From Hydrogenoanaerobacterium sp032017025 (GTDB lineage Bacteria > Bacillota > Clostridia > Oscillospirales > Ruminococcaceae), in assembly GCF_032017025.1 (NCBI RefSeq), contig NZ_DALZQO010000017.1, positions 1-64,000 of the forward strand: a stretch of DNA of 64,000 bases. The letters are read 5' to 3'. Made by a program: the position numbers and the translations under genes. The first letter of the stretch is position 1. Each line of letters begins with the position of its first letter. Positions 51,320-60,286 of the stretch are shown here, piece after piece. The notes below the pieces were generated by a model. That model did no database searches. It saw only the letters and a program-made list of their open reading frames with translations, and was not told where the DNA came from.

Positions 51320-53071
51320 TTACGCCTCAACCAACGGCAGCAGAATACTCACTTCTGTCCCTTCGTCCGGCTCACTTTTGAATTGTAGGCCATAGTCGCT
51401 TCCATACATAAGCTGAATACGCTGATGCACATTTTTAATACCAACTCGTGATTTAGATGAGCAGCCTATATCCAAAACATGTTCCAGTTTTTCGGGTTTG
51501 ATGCCAAAGCCGTTATCGCGTACAGTGTAAACCAATTTGTCATTCTTAATCTCAGCGCGGATATCAATGATACCCGGGTGAGGCAGGTTGCCGACTCCAT
51601 GAATAACGGCATTTTCAATAATTGGTTGAAGCATAATTTTTAGGGTTTTGTAACTTTTTACCTTGTCGTCAGCCATAATGGTATAAGAGAACTGGTCATC
51701 ATAGCGCATTTTCTGTATTACCAGATAATTTTCCGCATGGCTTAGTTCATCCCCAACGGAGATGGTGTGGCTGCCCCCACTAAGCGAAAGCCTAAAAAAT
51801 TGTGCCAAAGCGGTAATCATCTTTACCACGCTCTGTTGGTCTCCGCTTTCTGCCATCCACACGATAGAGTCTAGGGTGTTGTACAGAAAGTGCGGATTAA
51901 TCTGGGCATGCAACGTATTCATCTCGCTTTTGCGCAGCTGTTTTTGTTCCTGTATCACCTGCTCCATCAGTTGCTTAATCTTATAAACCATCTGGTTAAA
52001 GGACGTGGATAACTCATTAACTTCGTAAACACTGCGTACGGTAGAAAAAGCACTCAGTTCCCCCGCTTCCACACGTCCCATCAGGTGCATCAAACGAAGC
52101 AGAGGGTTGCTGATTAAGAACGATACAAATACCGACAGCGCAATAATTACAATTGCAGCACACACAACAACTAACGTGATAAAATTACGCAGTTCGCCAT
52201 CAAAGGTAAGCAACCCGTTCATGGAGCAAACGCCTGCAATTTTCCAATCTGTGTTTTTTAGTTTTTTTACAGTTACAAGCATCCTTTCACCATCGTCTTG
52301 CGGAACGACGGAGTTACCCTCGGTAAGGTTATAGGCAATTGGTATTGAGCTGTCTGAAATGCCTGCGTAAATCATTTGCTGTCTGGGATGATAAATTAAC
52401 TTATCGTTCGCCCCTACAATATAAAGATAGCCGTTCTCACCTAGCTCTTTGGAACAAAGCTCCTTAATATTGTTAAAGTTCATATCAACCAACATAACGC
52501 CCCGATGTTTGCCTCGTTCGTCTTCCCATTCAATGCCCTTGCTCAGAGAAATAACCCAACGATACTCCCCCCCATAAAGCCGCTGCACATGGGGCTCGGT
52601 TAGTGTGTATATTCGGCTGCCCGGTGCTATACTGCGAAACCAAGTCTGCTTTTTTACATCTACATGCTCTTTTAACGGGCGCTGGTCTGTTTTCATAACA
52701 AGTTGTCCCTGCTCATCAAATACAGCGATTGTATCAATATCATCACGCAACACAAAATGGTAATTTTGAAATACGCTGTTCACATTGTTGTCACTGAGCA
52801 GCTTGGATATTGTGTCGGATACGGAAATCATCTCCGCAATGTAGCTATCAATGCTGGTTGCCACATTGTCTACAAGTTGTGTGTTGTTTTGCTGTAGGGT
52901 ACGGTCTATCGATTCATCAAACCGACGGTTCATTACATATACAATCAACAGCATTGCAATTACCGCTATCACAGTTGTGGTCGCCGCAATTAAAATAAAC
53001 AGGCTGTTCCATTTTAAGCGGGGCAGCAGAAAGCTGGTTTTCTGCTGCCATTTCTTCCAAAGCCTCTTCAT
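51320..53071 (-). CDS. Sensor histidine kinase (YesM-like)
   Basis: I choose the ATG at 53071 because GGAGGTAG precedes it (583 aa). After a membrane helix (LFILIAATTTVIAVIAMLLI) comes an extracellular Cache-like sensor (about 55-270), then a second helix (LVVVCAAIVIIALSVFVSF) and a HAMP segment. The His_kinase domain follows with INPHFLYNTLDSIVWMAES (phospho-acceptor His about 375) and an HATPase domain (NAVIHG, RDNGFGI). It should phosphorylate the AraC-type regulator at 44658 when the binding protein senses sugar. Confidence 0.92.
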   Translation of the reverse strand: MKRLWKKWQQKTSFLLPRLKWNSLFILIAATTTVIAVIAMLLIVYVMNRRFDESIDRTLQQNNTQLVDNVATSIDSYIAEMISVSDTISKLLSDNNVNSVFQNYHFVLRDDIDTIAVFDEQGQLVMKTDQRPLKEHVDVKKQTWFRSIAPGSRIYTLTEPHVQRLYGGEYRWVISLSKGIEWEDERGKHRGVMLVDMNFNNIKELCSKELGENGYLYIVGANDKLIYHPRQQMIYAGISDSSIPIAYNLTEGNSVVPQDDGERMLVTVKKLKNTDWKIAGVCSMNGLLTFDGELRNFITLVVVCAAIVIIALSVFVSFLISNPLLRLMHLMGRVEAGELSAFSTVRSVYEVNELSTSFNQMVYKIKQLMEQVIQEQKQLRKSEMNTLHAQINPHFLYNTLDSIVWMAESGDQQSVVKMITALAQFFRLSLSGGSHTISVGDELSHAENYLVIQKMRYDDQFSYTIMADDKVKSYKTLKIMLQPIIENAVIHGVGNLPHPGIIDIRAEIKNDKLVYTVRDNGFGIKPEKLEHVLDIGCSSKSRVGIKNVHQRIQLMYGSDYGLQFKSEPDEGTEVSILLPLVEA

Positions 53072-53290
53072 ATGCTTTGCTACCTCCATTCTCAACAACT
53101 TTAGTATATGAAAATCAGAGAGCGTTGTCCATACAAAACACGCTTATGTATAGGTAAAATTGGTGCAAATTGCTTTCTTGAGCAGAAAAACACACCTATT
53201 CGTATTTAATTGCAACTAAAGTAAGGCAGCAACAGTAATATCCTTCTTACCGTCGGTATGGTTTAGCGCATTTAACGACCAACTAAACAA

Positions 53291-53325
53291 GACCACCGGA
53301 GCTATCAAATTCCGGTGGTCCGTTT
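53291..53325 (-). terminator. Hairpin terminator
   Basis: GACCACCGGA and TCCGGTGGTC pair perfectly around a 10-base loop, with T-rich sequence on both sides. It follows the small ORF at 53325. Confidence 0.6.
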
Positions 53326-53540
53326 TAAGTGTATCTATGCGTATTTTCTTGCGGCATTTGGAGGGATGGGCGTTCCTGTTCTATTGAATTGATTATCGTC
53401 CAAAGCTCATTATGTTCAACTCTGCTGGATAAACCACTATTTTTTAAACAAGCGCTTAATCGTACGATATATACCATAAAAAAAACCGATAACAAGTAAC
53501 CAGTTACTAGACCATAATAAATGTCGCTAAGCCTTTCCAT
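53325..53540 (-). CDS. Possible small membrane protein
   Basis: The 71-aa frame has one membrane-like helix (YYGLVTGYLLSVFFMVYIV) and a polar C-terminus, and ends right at a terminator. No ribosome site is visible and the family is not recognised, so it may not be a gene. Confidence 0.25.
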   Translation of the reverse strand: MERLSDIYYGLVTGYLLSVFFMVYIVRLSACLKNSGLSSRVEHNELWTIINSIEQERPSLQMPQENTHRYT

Positions 53541-53785
53541 TCAATAACCACATTCTTTCCGAGCTGATAAAGTAAATATTATCTGAATCGTGTATGGAAG
53601 TCAAGCATCTCATAAATTAGTTATTTTATTTAAATGACGCTGTTAACGTCATATTTTTTACATCTCCTATAAGCCAACCATTCATGCTACCAGTAAAATG
53701 AGTTCCTTTAAAACAGTATTCTGCTCTAGCTGGTTATGCTTTGTAACAACACAAAAAAGCCTATGAAACCATAGACTTTTTATGC

Positions 53786-53870
53786 TGGTGGGAGAGGATG
53801 GATTCGAACCATCGAAGCGATTCGCAACAGATTTACAGTCTGCCCCCTTTGGCCACTCGGGAACTCTCCC
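53786..53870 (-). tRNA. tRNA-Tyr (GTA)
   Basis: The reverse strand folds into an 85-nt class II tRNA with a long variable arm. The anticodon stem-loop CTGTAAAT carries GTA, GGTTCGAATCC is the T arm, and CCA is encoded. Confidence 0.93.
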
Positions 53871-53899
53871 TTATTCAGTTGTATAAGATGCGAAAAAAA

Positions 53900-53975
53900 T
53901 GGAGCTGGTGGACGGATTCGAACCCCCGACCTGCTGATTACAAATCAGCTGCTCTACCAGCTGAGCTACACCAGC
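53900..53975 (-). tRNA. tRNA-Thr (TGT)
   Basis: A 76-nt tRNA with acceptor arms GCTGGTG/CACCAGC, anticodon loop TTTGTAA (TGT), T arm GGGTTCGAATCC and an encoded CCA. Confidence 0.93.
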
Positions 53976-54151
53976 GTATTTTCGACGCTCTAACATATTA
54001 TCACGTTTAATTGCATTTGTCAACACATTTTTACCGTTAAATAAAAAGAGCAAACCATCTAAAAAATCAAAAGGGGGTCTTTTCGTCTGCTTCATTCCAA
54101 TCCAGGTTCTCGCCCTGCCGCAGCAAGTCAATAACCTTTAGGATGAAGTTA

Positions 54152-54228
54152 TGGTCGAGGCGACAGGACTCGAACCTGCGGCATCTTGGTCCCAAACCAA
54201 GCACTCTACCAAACTGAGCTACGCCTCG
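54152..54228 (-). tRNA. tRNA-Pro (TGG)
   Basis: A 77-nt tRNA with acceptor CGAGGCG/CGCCTCG, anticodon loop TTTGGGA (TGG), T arm AGGTTCGAGTCCT and an encoded CCA. Confidence 0.93.
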
Positions 54229-54422
54229 TCGTTGCACCGGGGAATTAGGTTGTACCTGCCCGCGTCAATAATTTCTGTTGCTATCATAGCAGATGAATTT
54301 GCGCAATCGACACAAGCGACTTAATTTAACAGTGCAGAGAACATTATATTATAGTTTTTACCTTCTGTCAACTAAAATAAAAACTATTTTTTTAAAAGCG
54401 CTTATACAAAAGGGGTTTTTGC

Positions 54423-54451
54423 TTGACTTATAGCAGCAACACATTTAAAAT
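54423..54451 (+). promoter_or_regulatory. Sigma-A promoter of glyQS
   Basis: TTGACT (54423-54428) and TAAAAT (54446-54451) are 17 bases apart. The leader of about 75 bases has a small hairpin (GCCGTGAAACGGC), but no T-box sequence is seen. Confidence 0.7.
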
Positions 54452-54533
54452 AGAACGGTAAGACAGATTTATAAAGTACAACCCATAATCTGTGAATATT
54501 GTGCCGTGAAACGGCAGAACGGAGGAACCCCCG

Positions 54534-55913
54534 ATGCTGAAGAATTCAGAAAAAACTATGGATAAAATCGTTGCCCTTTGTAAGGGTCGAGGTTTTGTAT
54601 ATTCCGGTTCCGAAATCTACGGCGGACTTTCCAACACATGGGATTACGGCCCGCTCGGTGTTGAGTTTAAAAATAACGTAAAAAAAGCATGGTGGAAGAA
54701 ATTTGTACAGGAAAGCCCCTACAACGTGGGTCTGGATTGTGCTATTTTAATGAACCCGCAGGTATGGGTGGCATCCGGCCATGTAGGCGGTTTCTCTGAC
54801 CCTTTGATGGATTGTAAGGATTGCAAAACACGCCACCGCGCAGACAAGCTGATCGAGGACCAGACCGGCGTTTCACCCGAGGGCTGGGATTTCGAGAGGA
54901 TGAAACAATTTGTTATCGACAATGCTGTGAAATGCCCCGATTGCGGCAGCCAGAACTTTACCGACATCCGCAAATTTAACCTGATGTTCAAAACCTTCCA
55001 AGGCATCACCGAAGAGAGCAAAAATGAAATCTATCTCCGCCCCGAAACTGCGCAGGGTATTTTTGTAAACTTCAACAACGTGCAGCGCACCACCCGTCGC
55101 AAGCTTCCGTTTGGTGTTGCACAAATCGGTAAAAGCTTCCGCAACGAAATTACCCCCGGTAACTTTGTGTTCAGAACTCGTGAATTTGAGCAGATGGAGC
55201 TGGAGTTCTTCTGCAAACCCGATACCGACCTCGACTGGTTCTACTACTGGAAGGACTATTGCCACAACTGGCTGCTGAGCCTCGGCATTAAAGAGGAAAA
55301 CCTTCGCATGCGCGACCATGCACCTGAGGAACTTTCGTTCTACTCCAAGGCTACCACCGATATTGAGTTTGTGTTCCCGTTTGGCTGGGGCGAGCTGTGG
55401 GGCATTGCAGATAGAACCAACTACGACCTGTCACAGCATCAGGAGCATTCCGGCAAGAGCATGGAGTATTTCGACCCCGAAACCAACGAAAAATATGTTC
55501 CCTATGTGGTTGAGCCCTCTCTTGGCGCAGACCGCGTTGTGCTTGCATTCCTTTGCGAAGCCTATGACGAGGAGCAGATTGATGAAAAAGACACCCGCGT
55601 TGTCATGCGTCTGCACCCTGCGCTAGCGCCTTTCAAGGCGTGCGTTCTGCCGCTTTCCAAAAAACTCAACGAAAATGCCACCAAGGTGTTCCACGATCTT
55701 TCCAAAAAGTTTATGGTCGATTACGACGATGCCGGCTCAATCGGCAAACGCTACCGCAGACAGGATGAGATTGGTACCCCTTTCTGCATCACCTATGACT
55801 TTGATTCTGAAAACGACGGCTGCGTCACGGTACGTGACCGCGACACCATGGAGCAGCAGCGCGTCGCCATTGGCGAGCTTGCCGCATTCATTGAGTCCAA
55901 ATTGGAATTCTAA
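54534..55913 (+). CDS. glyQS: Glycyl-tRNA synthetase (single-chain, homodimer type)
   Basis: The 459-aa protein attaches glycine to tRNA-Gly. It is the compact dimeric class II type found in many Firmicutes, not the alpha2-beta2 form. Class II motifs are visible: FRNEITPGNFVFRTREFEQM (motif 2, about 200-219), and VEPSLGADRVVLAFL (motif 3). MEFF..TRH-type zinc cysteines appear as CKDCKTRH and CPDCG. An anticodon-binding domain ends the protein (LAPFKACVLPLSKK to the end). GGAGG precedes the ATG. It has its own promoter and a terminator. Confidence 0.96.
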   Translation: MLKNSEKTMDKIVALCKGRGFVYSGSEIYGGLSNTWDYGPLGVEFKNNVKKAWWKKFVQESPYNVGLDCAILMNPQVWVASGHVGGFSDPLMDCKDCKTRHRADKLIEDQTGVSPEGWDFERMKQFVIDNAVKCPDCGSQNFTDIRKFNLMFKTFQGITEESKNEIYLRPETAQGIFVNFNNVQRTTRRKLPFGVAQIGKSFRNEITPGNFVFRTREFEQMELEFFCKPDTDLDWFYYWKDYCHNWLLSLGIKEENLRMRDHAPEELSFYSKATTDIEFVFPFGWGELWGIADRTNYDLSQHQEHSGKSMEYFDPETNEKYVPYVVEPSLGADRVVLAFLCEAYDEEQIDEKDTRVVMRLHPALAPFKACVLPLSKKLNENATKVFHDLSKKFMVDYDDAGSIGKRYRRQDEIGTPFCITYDFDSENDGCVTVRDRDTMEQQRVAIGELAAFIESKLEF

Positions 55914-55980
55914 ATATTGATACGAAACTTCCGTATTACGCTTACCAAGGAATCTCACATCTTTTGCACTTTTACAAATA

Positions 55981-56017
55981 AAAAGCCGTCGAGAGTCTCG
56001 GCGGCTTTATTTTTTTG
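55981..56017 (+). terminator. Terminator of glyQS
   Basis: AAAGCCGTCGAGA and TCTCGGCGGCTTT form a stem followed by a T-run. The next gene's ribosome site follows at once, so that gene depends on read-through or on a promoter not evident here. Confidence 0.85.
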
Positions 56018-56026
56018 GAGGATAAC

Positions 56027-56830
56027 ATGGCACTTTTAAAAAAATATCTCTACAGCGACATGGATGGCACGCTGATTGGCAACGACAAAACAGTTTCCCA
56101 GCCGAACATCAATGCCATCAAAGAGTTTATTTCACAGGGTGGCGAGTTTTCCATTGCAACCGGGCGCTCGGCAGAGCTTGCGCTGCCCTACCTTACCGAT
56201 GTTCCGCTCACTATGCCCGGTATTATTTACAATGGTGCGGCGGTGTACGACTTTAAAACCCGTACCTATCTGCACAAATGGTGCATTCCAGAGGAGACTA
56301 TGCGCCGTATTGTGACCACTGCAATACAAATTTACCCCACTGTGTGCGCCGAAATTTGTGACGGCAGACCTATGCAGCTGGTCAACCCCGATTGCGAAAT
56401 GGATATTTACATTATCGCCGAGAATCAGAAATACGAATTTGCCACGCTTGATAGCTGCGGTGACTGCTTTAAAGTGCTGTTTTACGGCGAGCATGACCGC
56501 CTGCTTGAGGTGGAAGCTGCACTGCACCTAGCAGGAATTCGTGGGATTTCAACCTGCTTCTCTGCTCCGTTTTACCTCGAGGTTCTTCCGGATGACGCAT
56601 CCAAGGGGCACGCCCTGCAGTGGATCAGCGAAAACCTTGGGGGCGACCTTGCCCAGACAGCCGCCATCGGCGACTTCGATAACGACATCACCATGCTAGA
56701 AGAGGTTGGCTTTGGTGCAGCCCCCTCCAACGCGCGGCAGGTAGTGAAAGATCTTGCTCAGGTTATAGTCGCGCACCACACCGAAAGCGCTGTTGCCGAC
56801 CTCATCTACTCCCACCTGTTGATTGAATAG
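56027..56830 (+). CDS. Cof-type HAD phosphatase
   Basis: The ATG at 56027 follows GGAGG (267 aa). The protein has YSDMDGTLIGNDK (nucleophile and acid Asp of HAD enzymes, motif I, about residues 9-13), ATGRSAELALPYL for motif II, a Cof-type cap domain in the middle, and AAIGDFDNDITMLE (motif IV) with SKGHALQWISE for motif III Lys. Such enzymes remove phosphate from sugars or nucleotides; the substrate is not predictable. It lies just after the glyQS terminator. Confidence 0.92.
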   Translation: MALLKKYLYSDMDGTLIGNDKTVSQPNINAIKEFISQGGEFSIATGRSAELALPYLTDVPLTMPGIIYNGAAVYDFKTRTYLHKWCIPEETMRRIVTTAIQIYPTVCAEICDGRPMQLVNPDCEMDIYIIAENQKYEFATLDSCGDCFKVLFYGEHDRLLEVEAALHLAGIRGISTCFSAPFYLEVLPDDASKGHALQWISENLGGDLAQTAAIGDFDNDITMLEEVGFGAAPSNARQVVKDLAQVIVAHHTESAVADLIYSHLLIE

Positions 56831-56874
56831 CGAAAAAAGATGCCTACATACCACGCCTTAGGTAAGGACGTTTT

Positions 56875-56913
56875 AAGGGCAGCTATTTCAAAAATGAAAT
56901 AGCTGCCCTTATT
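56875..56913 (+). terminator. Terminator after the HAD gene
   Basis: AAGGGCAGCTATTTCA and TGAAATAGCTGCCCTT pair over 16 bp with a 4-base loop. It is symmetric and may serve the convergent YjbR gene too. Confidence 0.85.
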
Positions 56914-56924
56914 TATTATCCGGC

Positions 56925-57296
56925 TTATTCGTTACAGTTTGTTTGTTCTATTTCTTTTTGAGCCTTTTTCGTCAATGAATGCAGAACAACAAAATAAGCT
57001 TTATCGACTATATCTCTGACTACATCATCGGGGACATTCCCGTTCAGATAGAGGGAGCTCCAGTGCTGCTTATTCATATAGTAGCCCGGTACAATATCTT
57101 CATATTGCTTGCGCAATAAGTCGCCGAATAACGGTTCTAATTTCATTGTAAAAATCGGTTTTCCGGTTTTATCTCCGCCCTGCATGGCAAACATCTTGCC
57201 ACCAATAAAATATCTTGTTGCTTGCCAGTCATTTTGATAATCTTTCGTGACCCCTTGCTTTTCTAAGCAATATTGATCCAGCCATTCGTATGCCAT
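56925..57296 (-). CDS. MmcQ/YjbR family protein
   Basis: The 123-aa protein matches the YjbR (DUF419) fold: NDWQATRYFIGGKMFAMQGG, FTMKLEPLFGDLLRKQYEDI, PGYYMNKQHWSSLYLNG and VRDIVDKAYFVVLHSL. The fold resembles the CyaY/DNA-binding type, but the role is unknown. AAGAAGG precedes the ATG. It is convergent with the HAD gene and transcribed alone. Confidence 0.85.
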   Translation of the reverse strand: MAYEWLDQYCLEKQGVTKDYQNDWQATRYFIGGKMFAMQGGDKTGKPIFTMKLEPLFGDLLRKQYEDIVPGYYMNKQHWSSLYLNGNVPDDVVRDIVDKAYFVVLHSLTKKAQKEIEQTNCNE

Positions 57297-57343
57297 ACAA
57301 AAACCTTCTTTCCTTACAAGGCGAAAATCATCAAGCCTGCTTT

Positions 57344-58264
57344 TTACATCAAAGTGCGCAGATAACGGTAGCTGCGTTCGATTCCGGCCTTTACGTCGCT
57401 CTCACATGCCTCGAACGCCTTGTCCTCCACCTCAATCACGGCGGGGCCGGTGTAGCGGATATCGTTGAGAGCAGAAATAAACGCAGGGAAGTTCACCCCG
57501 CCCAGCCCCGGCAGCTTGGGTGAATGCCACAGCGACGGATAAGCAAAATAGCCGTACTCGTTCAGCTTGTCCTGGTAAATCTTAATGTCCTTGAAGTGAA
57601 CATGAAAAATCTTATCCTTAAACTCATATAAGGGCTTATTGACATCCATCTGCAGCAGGTAGGGGTGCGACGGATCGTATGCAAGGCCCAGATTATCACT
57701 GCGGATGAGCTCGAACATCTTACGCCATATGTACGGGGTGGATGCAAGATTCACGCCGCCCGGCCATTCATCCTTGGTGTAAAGCATCGGGCAGTTTTCT
57801 ATGGCAATTTTCACGCCATGCTCTTCAGCAAGCTTTACAATCGGTGTCCAAACCTCTTTGTACAGCTCAAGGTTCTCTTCTACGGTCTTAGTTTTGTCCT
57901 TACCAATAAAGGTGGAGATCATATTTACGCCCATCTTAGCAGATGCGACAATTAAATTTTTAATATGCTCTATGGCAACTTCTGCAGCCTCTTTGTTACA
58001 GTCCAGCGCATTTGGGTAGTAGCCGAGGGTAGCAATACTTACGCCTTTTGCAGCGGCATAATCCTGATAATACTTGATTTTTGCATCATCCAGCTCAGAG
58101 ATATTGATGTGGGTGACCCCGGCATAACGCCTGGTTGCTTTACCCACGGGCCAGCAGCAAACCTCAACACATTCAAAACCAACAGATGCAGCATAATCAA
58201 TTAATTCCTCAAAGGTTTTGTCGGGCAGAATAGCGGAATGTAAGCCAAGTTTCATCATGGTCAT
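57344..58264 (-). CDS. Sugar phosphate isomerase/epimerase (AP-endonuclease 2 TIM barrel)
   Basis: The 306-aa protein is an (alpha/beta)8 enzyme of the xylose-isomerase-like family: MKLGLHSAILPDKTFEELID, GFECVEVCCWP, VKIAIENCPML (metal Glu), LGLAYDPSHPYL (metal Asp/His), FHVHFKDIKIY and PAVIEVEDKAFE (Glu). Members include tagatose 3-epimerases, hydroxypyruvate isomerases and inositol catabolic enzymes, which would fit the polyol locus, although this gene is 4 kb away and alone. The start follows AAAAGGAGAC. Confidence 0.88.
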   Translation of the reverse strand: MTMMKLGLHSAILPDKTFEELIDYAASVGFECVEVCCWPVGKATRRYAGVTHINISELDDAKIKYYQDYAAAKGVSIATLGYYPNALDCNKEAAEVAIEHIKNLIVASAKMGVNMISTFIGKDKTKTVEENLELYKEVWTPIVKLAEEHGVKIAIENCPMLYTKDEWPGGVNLASTPYIWRKMFELIRSDNLGLAYDPSHPYLLQMDVNKPLYEFKDKIFHVHFKDIKIYQDKLNEYGYFAYPSLWHSPKLPGLGGVNFPAFISALNDIRYTGPAVIEVEDKAFEACESDVKAGIERSYRYLRTLM

Positions 58265-58758
58265 CTGTCTCCTTTTACAAAATTATACTTTTTGTCTCTT
58301 GATTTTTTCCATCTTTCGCCATATAATAGGCTCAGAGGCGCAGTAAGTGCAAAGCAGGTACAAGATGCGGCAACATCCTGTACCCTATATACGGAGAACA
58401 GCCCTCCATACACAACGGCAAGCCGCACATTTGCATTACTATTATACGTCGAACGAGCATGCCTTGTAAAGCGTATAAATGCATTTTGCACTTGATTTAT
58501 GGTGTTGTATGGAAATACTCCATACCGCACTTTTTTTGTTGCCTCGCGGATGAGCGGTGGGGGGAGAACCCCTGCTATTCCTCTAGCAGCAGCTCCGTCA
58601 AGCCCCCTATCCCGCCTTATCCGTTGAGGAAGATAAAACCCCGTCGCACAGCGTGCGGCGGGGCTTTTATATGCCTTAAACGGCACAACGCTTATCAATT
58701 AGTACAGCTGCTATACAGCAATACAATAAAAATTTACACGAAACAGCAATTGCAAATT
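58265..58758. other. Gap between the sugar epimerase and enolase genes
   Basis: It contains a hairpin GGTACA-GATG..CATC-TGTACC (58357-58384) in the upstream region of the epimerase, and the enolase terminator. A GC-rich stretch at 58540-58625 has no recognisable gene. Confidence 0.5.
58635..58668 (-). terminator. Terminator of eno
   Basis: CCCCGTCGCAC and GTGCGGCGGGG form a stem flanked by A4 and T4, so it works on either strand. It lies about 90 bases past the enolase stop. Confidence 0.75.
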
Positions 58759-60051
58759 TTACAGCTTAATATGAAATGCATCTTTACCCGCATATTCGGA
58801 TGTGGCACGCAGGTGTTCTTCAATGCGCAGCAGCCGGTTGTACTTTGCCACACGGTCGGTACGGCAGGGTGCACCGGTTTTGATTTGTCCCACACCGGTT
58901 GCCACTGCAAGGTCCGCAATGGTGGTATCCTCGGTTTCACCCGAACGATGCGAAATAATAGCGGTATAGCCCGCTTTTTTCGCTGTCTCAATCGCCTGCA
59001 GAGTTTCGGTAAGAGTACCAATCTGGTTTACTTTAATCAAAATTGAGTTTGCAGCACCCAGATTAATGCCCTCTTTCAGGCGCTTGGTGTTGGTCACAAA
59101 CAGGTCGTCACCCACCAGCTGTACACGGTGCCCAAGGCGCTCGGTGAGCTGAATCCAGCCCTGCCAGTCCTCTTCGCCTACACCGTCCTCAATGGTGATA
59201 ATCGGATACTTGGCGGTGAGATCCTCCCAGTGTGCCACCAGTTCCTCTCGCTGTAACGTTTTTTGCGCTTTGGGCAGAGTATAAACACCACTCTGGTACC
59301 ATTCGCTGCTTGCGGCGTCCAAGCCAATTTTAATCTGGTCTTCTGTATTGTACCCAGCTTTTTCTACAGCTTGTATAATAAGCTGAATCGCTTCTTCGTC
59401 ACTTGCAAGATCGGGTGCAAATCCGCCCTCATCGCCAACCGCCGTTGCAAGCCCCCTGCTTTTTAAAATGCCGCCTAAGGTGTGGTAAATTTCAACACAC
59501 CAGCGCACAGCCTCGGTAAAGCAGCAGGCACCAACGGGCAGAATCATAAACTCTTGAATATCAATGTTGTTGGCTGCATGCGCGCCACCGTTTAAAATAT
59601 TCATCATGGGAACCGGCAACGTACGTGCATTTGCGCCACCGATATAACGGTACAACGGCAGGTTTACCGCCGAAGCAGCCGCCTTTGCCGTTGCCAGCGA
59701 CACCGCAAGCATGGCGTTTGCGCCAAGGTTCTGTTTGTTTTCCGAGCCATCCAGCGCGTTTAGCGTGTTGTCGATGAGCGTCTGGTTTGCGCCATCTAGG
59801 CCTACAAGCTCCTGTGCAATCGTCTGGTTGATGTTGGTGACCGCCTGTTGCACTCCCTTACCGCCGTAACGGTTTTTATCACCGTCGCGCAGTTCGTGCG
59901 CCTCAAAAATACCGGTGGATGCACCGGATGGCACGCTTGCTACACCTTTTGAACCACAAGCGAGCCGAACCTGCGCCTCAACCGTAGGGTTGCCACGTGA
60001 ATCTAAAATCTCTCTGCCGCGTACATCTGCAATTCGAAATGGGTAATCCAT
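58759..60051 (-). CDS. eno: Enolase
   Basis: The 430-aa protein converts 2-phosphoglycerate to phosphoenolpyruvate in glycolysis. Typical segments are REILDSRGNPTVEAQV, PSGASTGIFEAHELRDGD, the metal-binding PMMNILNGGAHA, DEGGFAPDL, VGDDLFVTN, the catalytic Lys in LIKVNQIGT and SHRSGETEDTTIADLAV with GQIKTGAPCRTDR. Length and motifs are complete. GGAGG precedes the ATG. The gene is transcribed alone. Confidence 0.97.
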   Translation of the reverse strand: MDYPFRIADVRGREILDSRGNPTVEAQVRLACGSKGVASVPSGASTGIFEAHELRDGDKNRYGGKGVQQAVTNINQTIAQELVGLDGANQTLIDNTLNALDGSENKQNLGANAMLAVSLATAKAAASAVNLPLYRYIGGANARTLPVPMMNILNGGAHAANNIDIQEFMILPVGACCFTEAVRWCVEIYHTLGGILKSRGLATAVGDEGGFAPDLASDEEAIQLIIQAVEKAGYNTEDQIKIGLDAASSEWYQSGVYTLPKAQKTLQREELVAHWEDLTAKYPIITIEDGVGEEDWQGWIQLTERLGHRVQLVGDDLFVTNTKRLKEGINLGAANSILIKVNQIGTLTETLQAIETAKKAGYTAIISHRSGETEDTTIADLAVATGVGQIKTGAPCRTDRVAKYNRLLRIEEHLRATSEYAGKDAFHIKL

Positions 60052-60286
60052 AATAAAGCCTCCTAAATGTAATATATTTATTTTTTTATTATATTTCTAA
60101 AATATACCTCTCTCCGAGCATGATTATTCAGACAATCCTGCACATACTAGTTGTGAAATAAGGTTGAAATTTTATGATTTCTTCATTTATTTCGTCGAAT
60201 AAAGTGGTAAACTATAGCTATAAACAAAATTTATAAGAATAGTTTGCCCTAATTCCGACAGGAATTGTACTTGGAGGTATATATTA

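Larger units (their letters stand above)
53072..53785. other. Long gap between the sensor kinase and the tRNAs
   Basis: Apart from a terminator (53291-53325) and a possible small membrane protein (53325-53540) nothing is recognised in 700 AT-rich bases. The kinase promoter must lie in the first 150 bases, but I cannot point to clear hexamers. Confidence 0.5.

Noticed and set aside
54230..54533. T-box riboswitch upstream of glyQS
   Set aside because: The conserved T-box bulge sequence is absent and the leader after the promoter is only about 75 bases.
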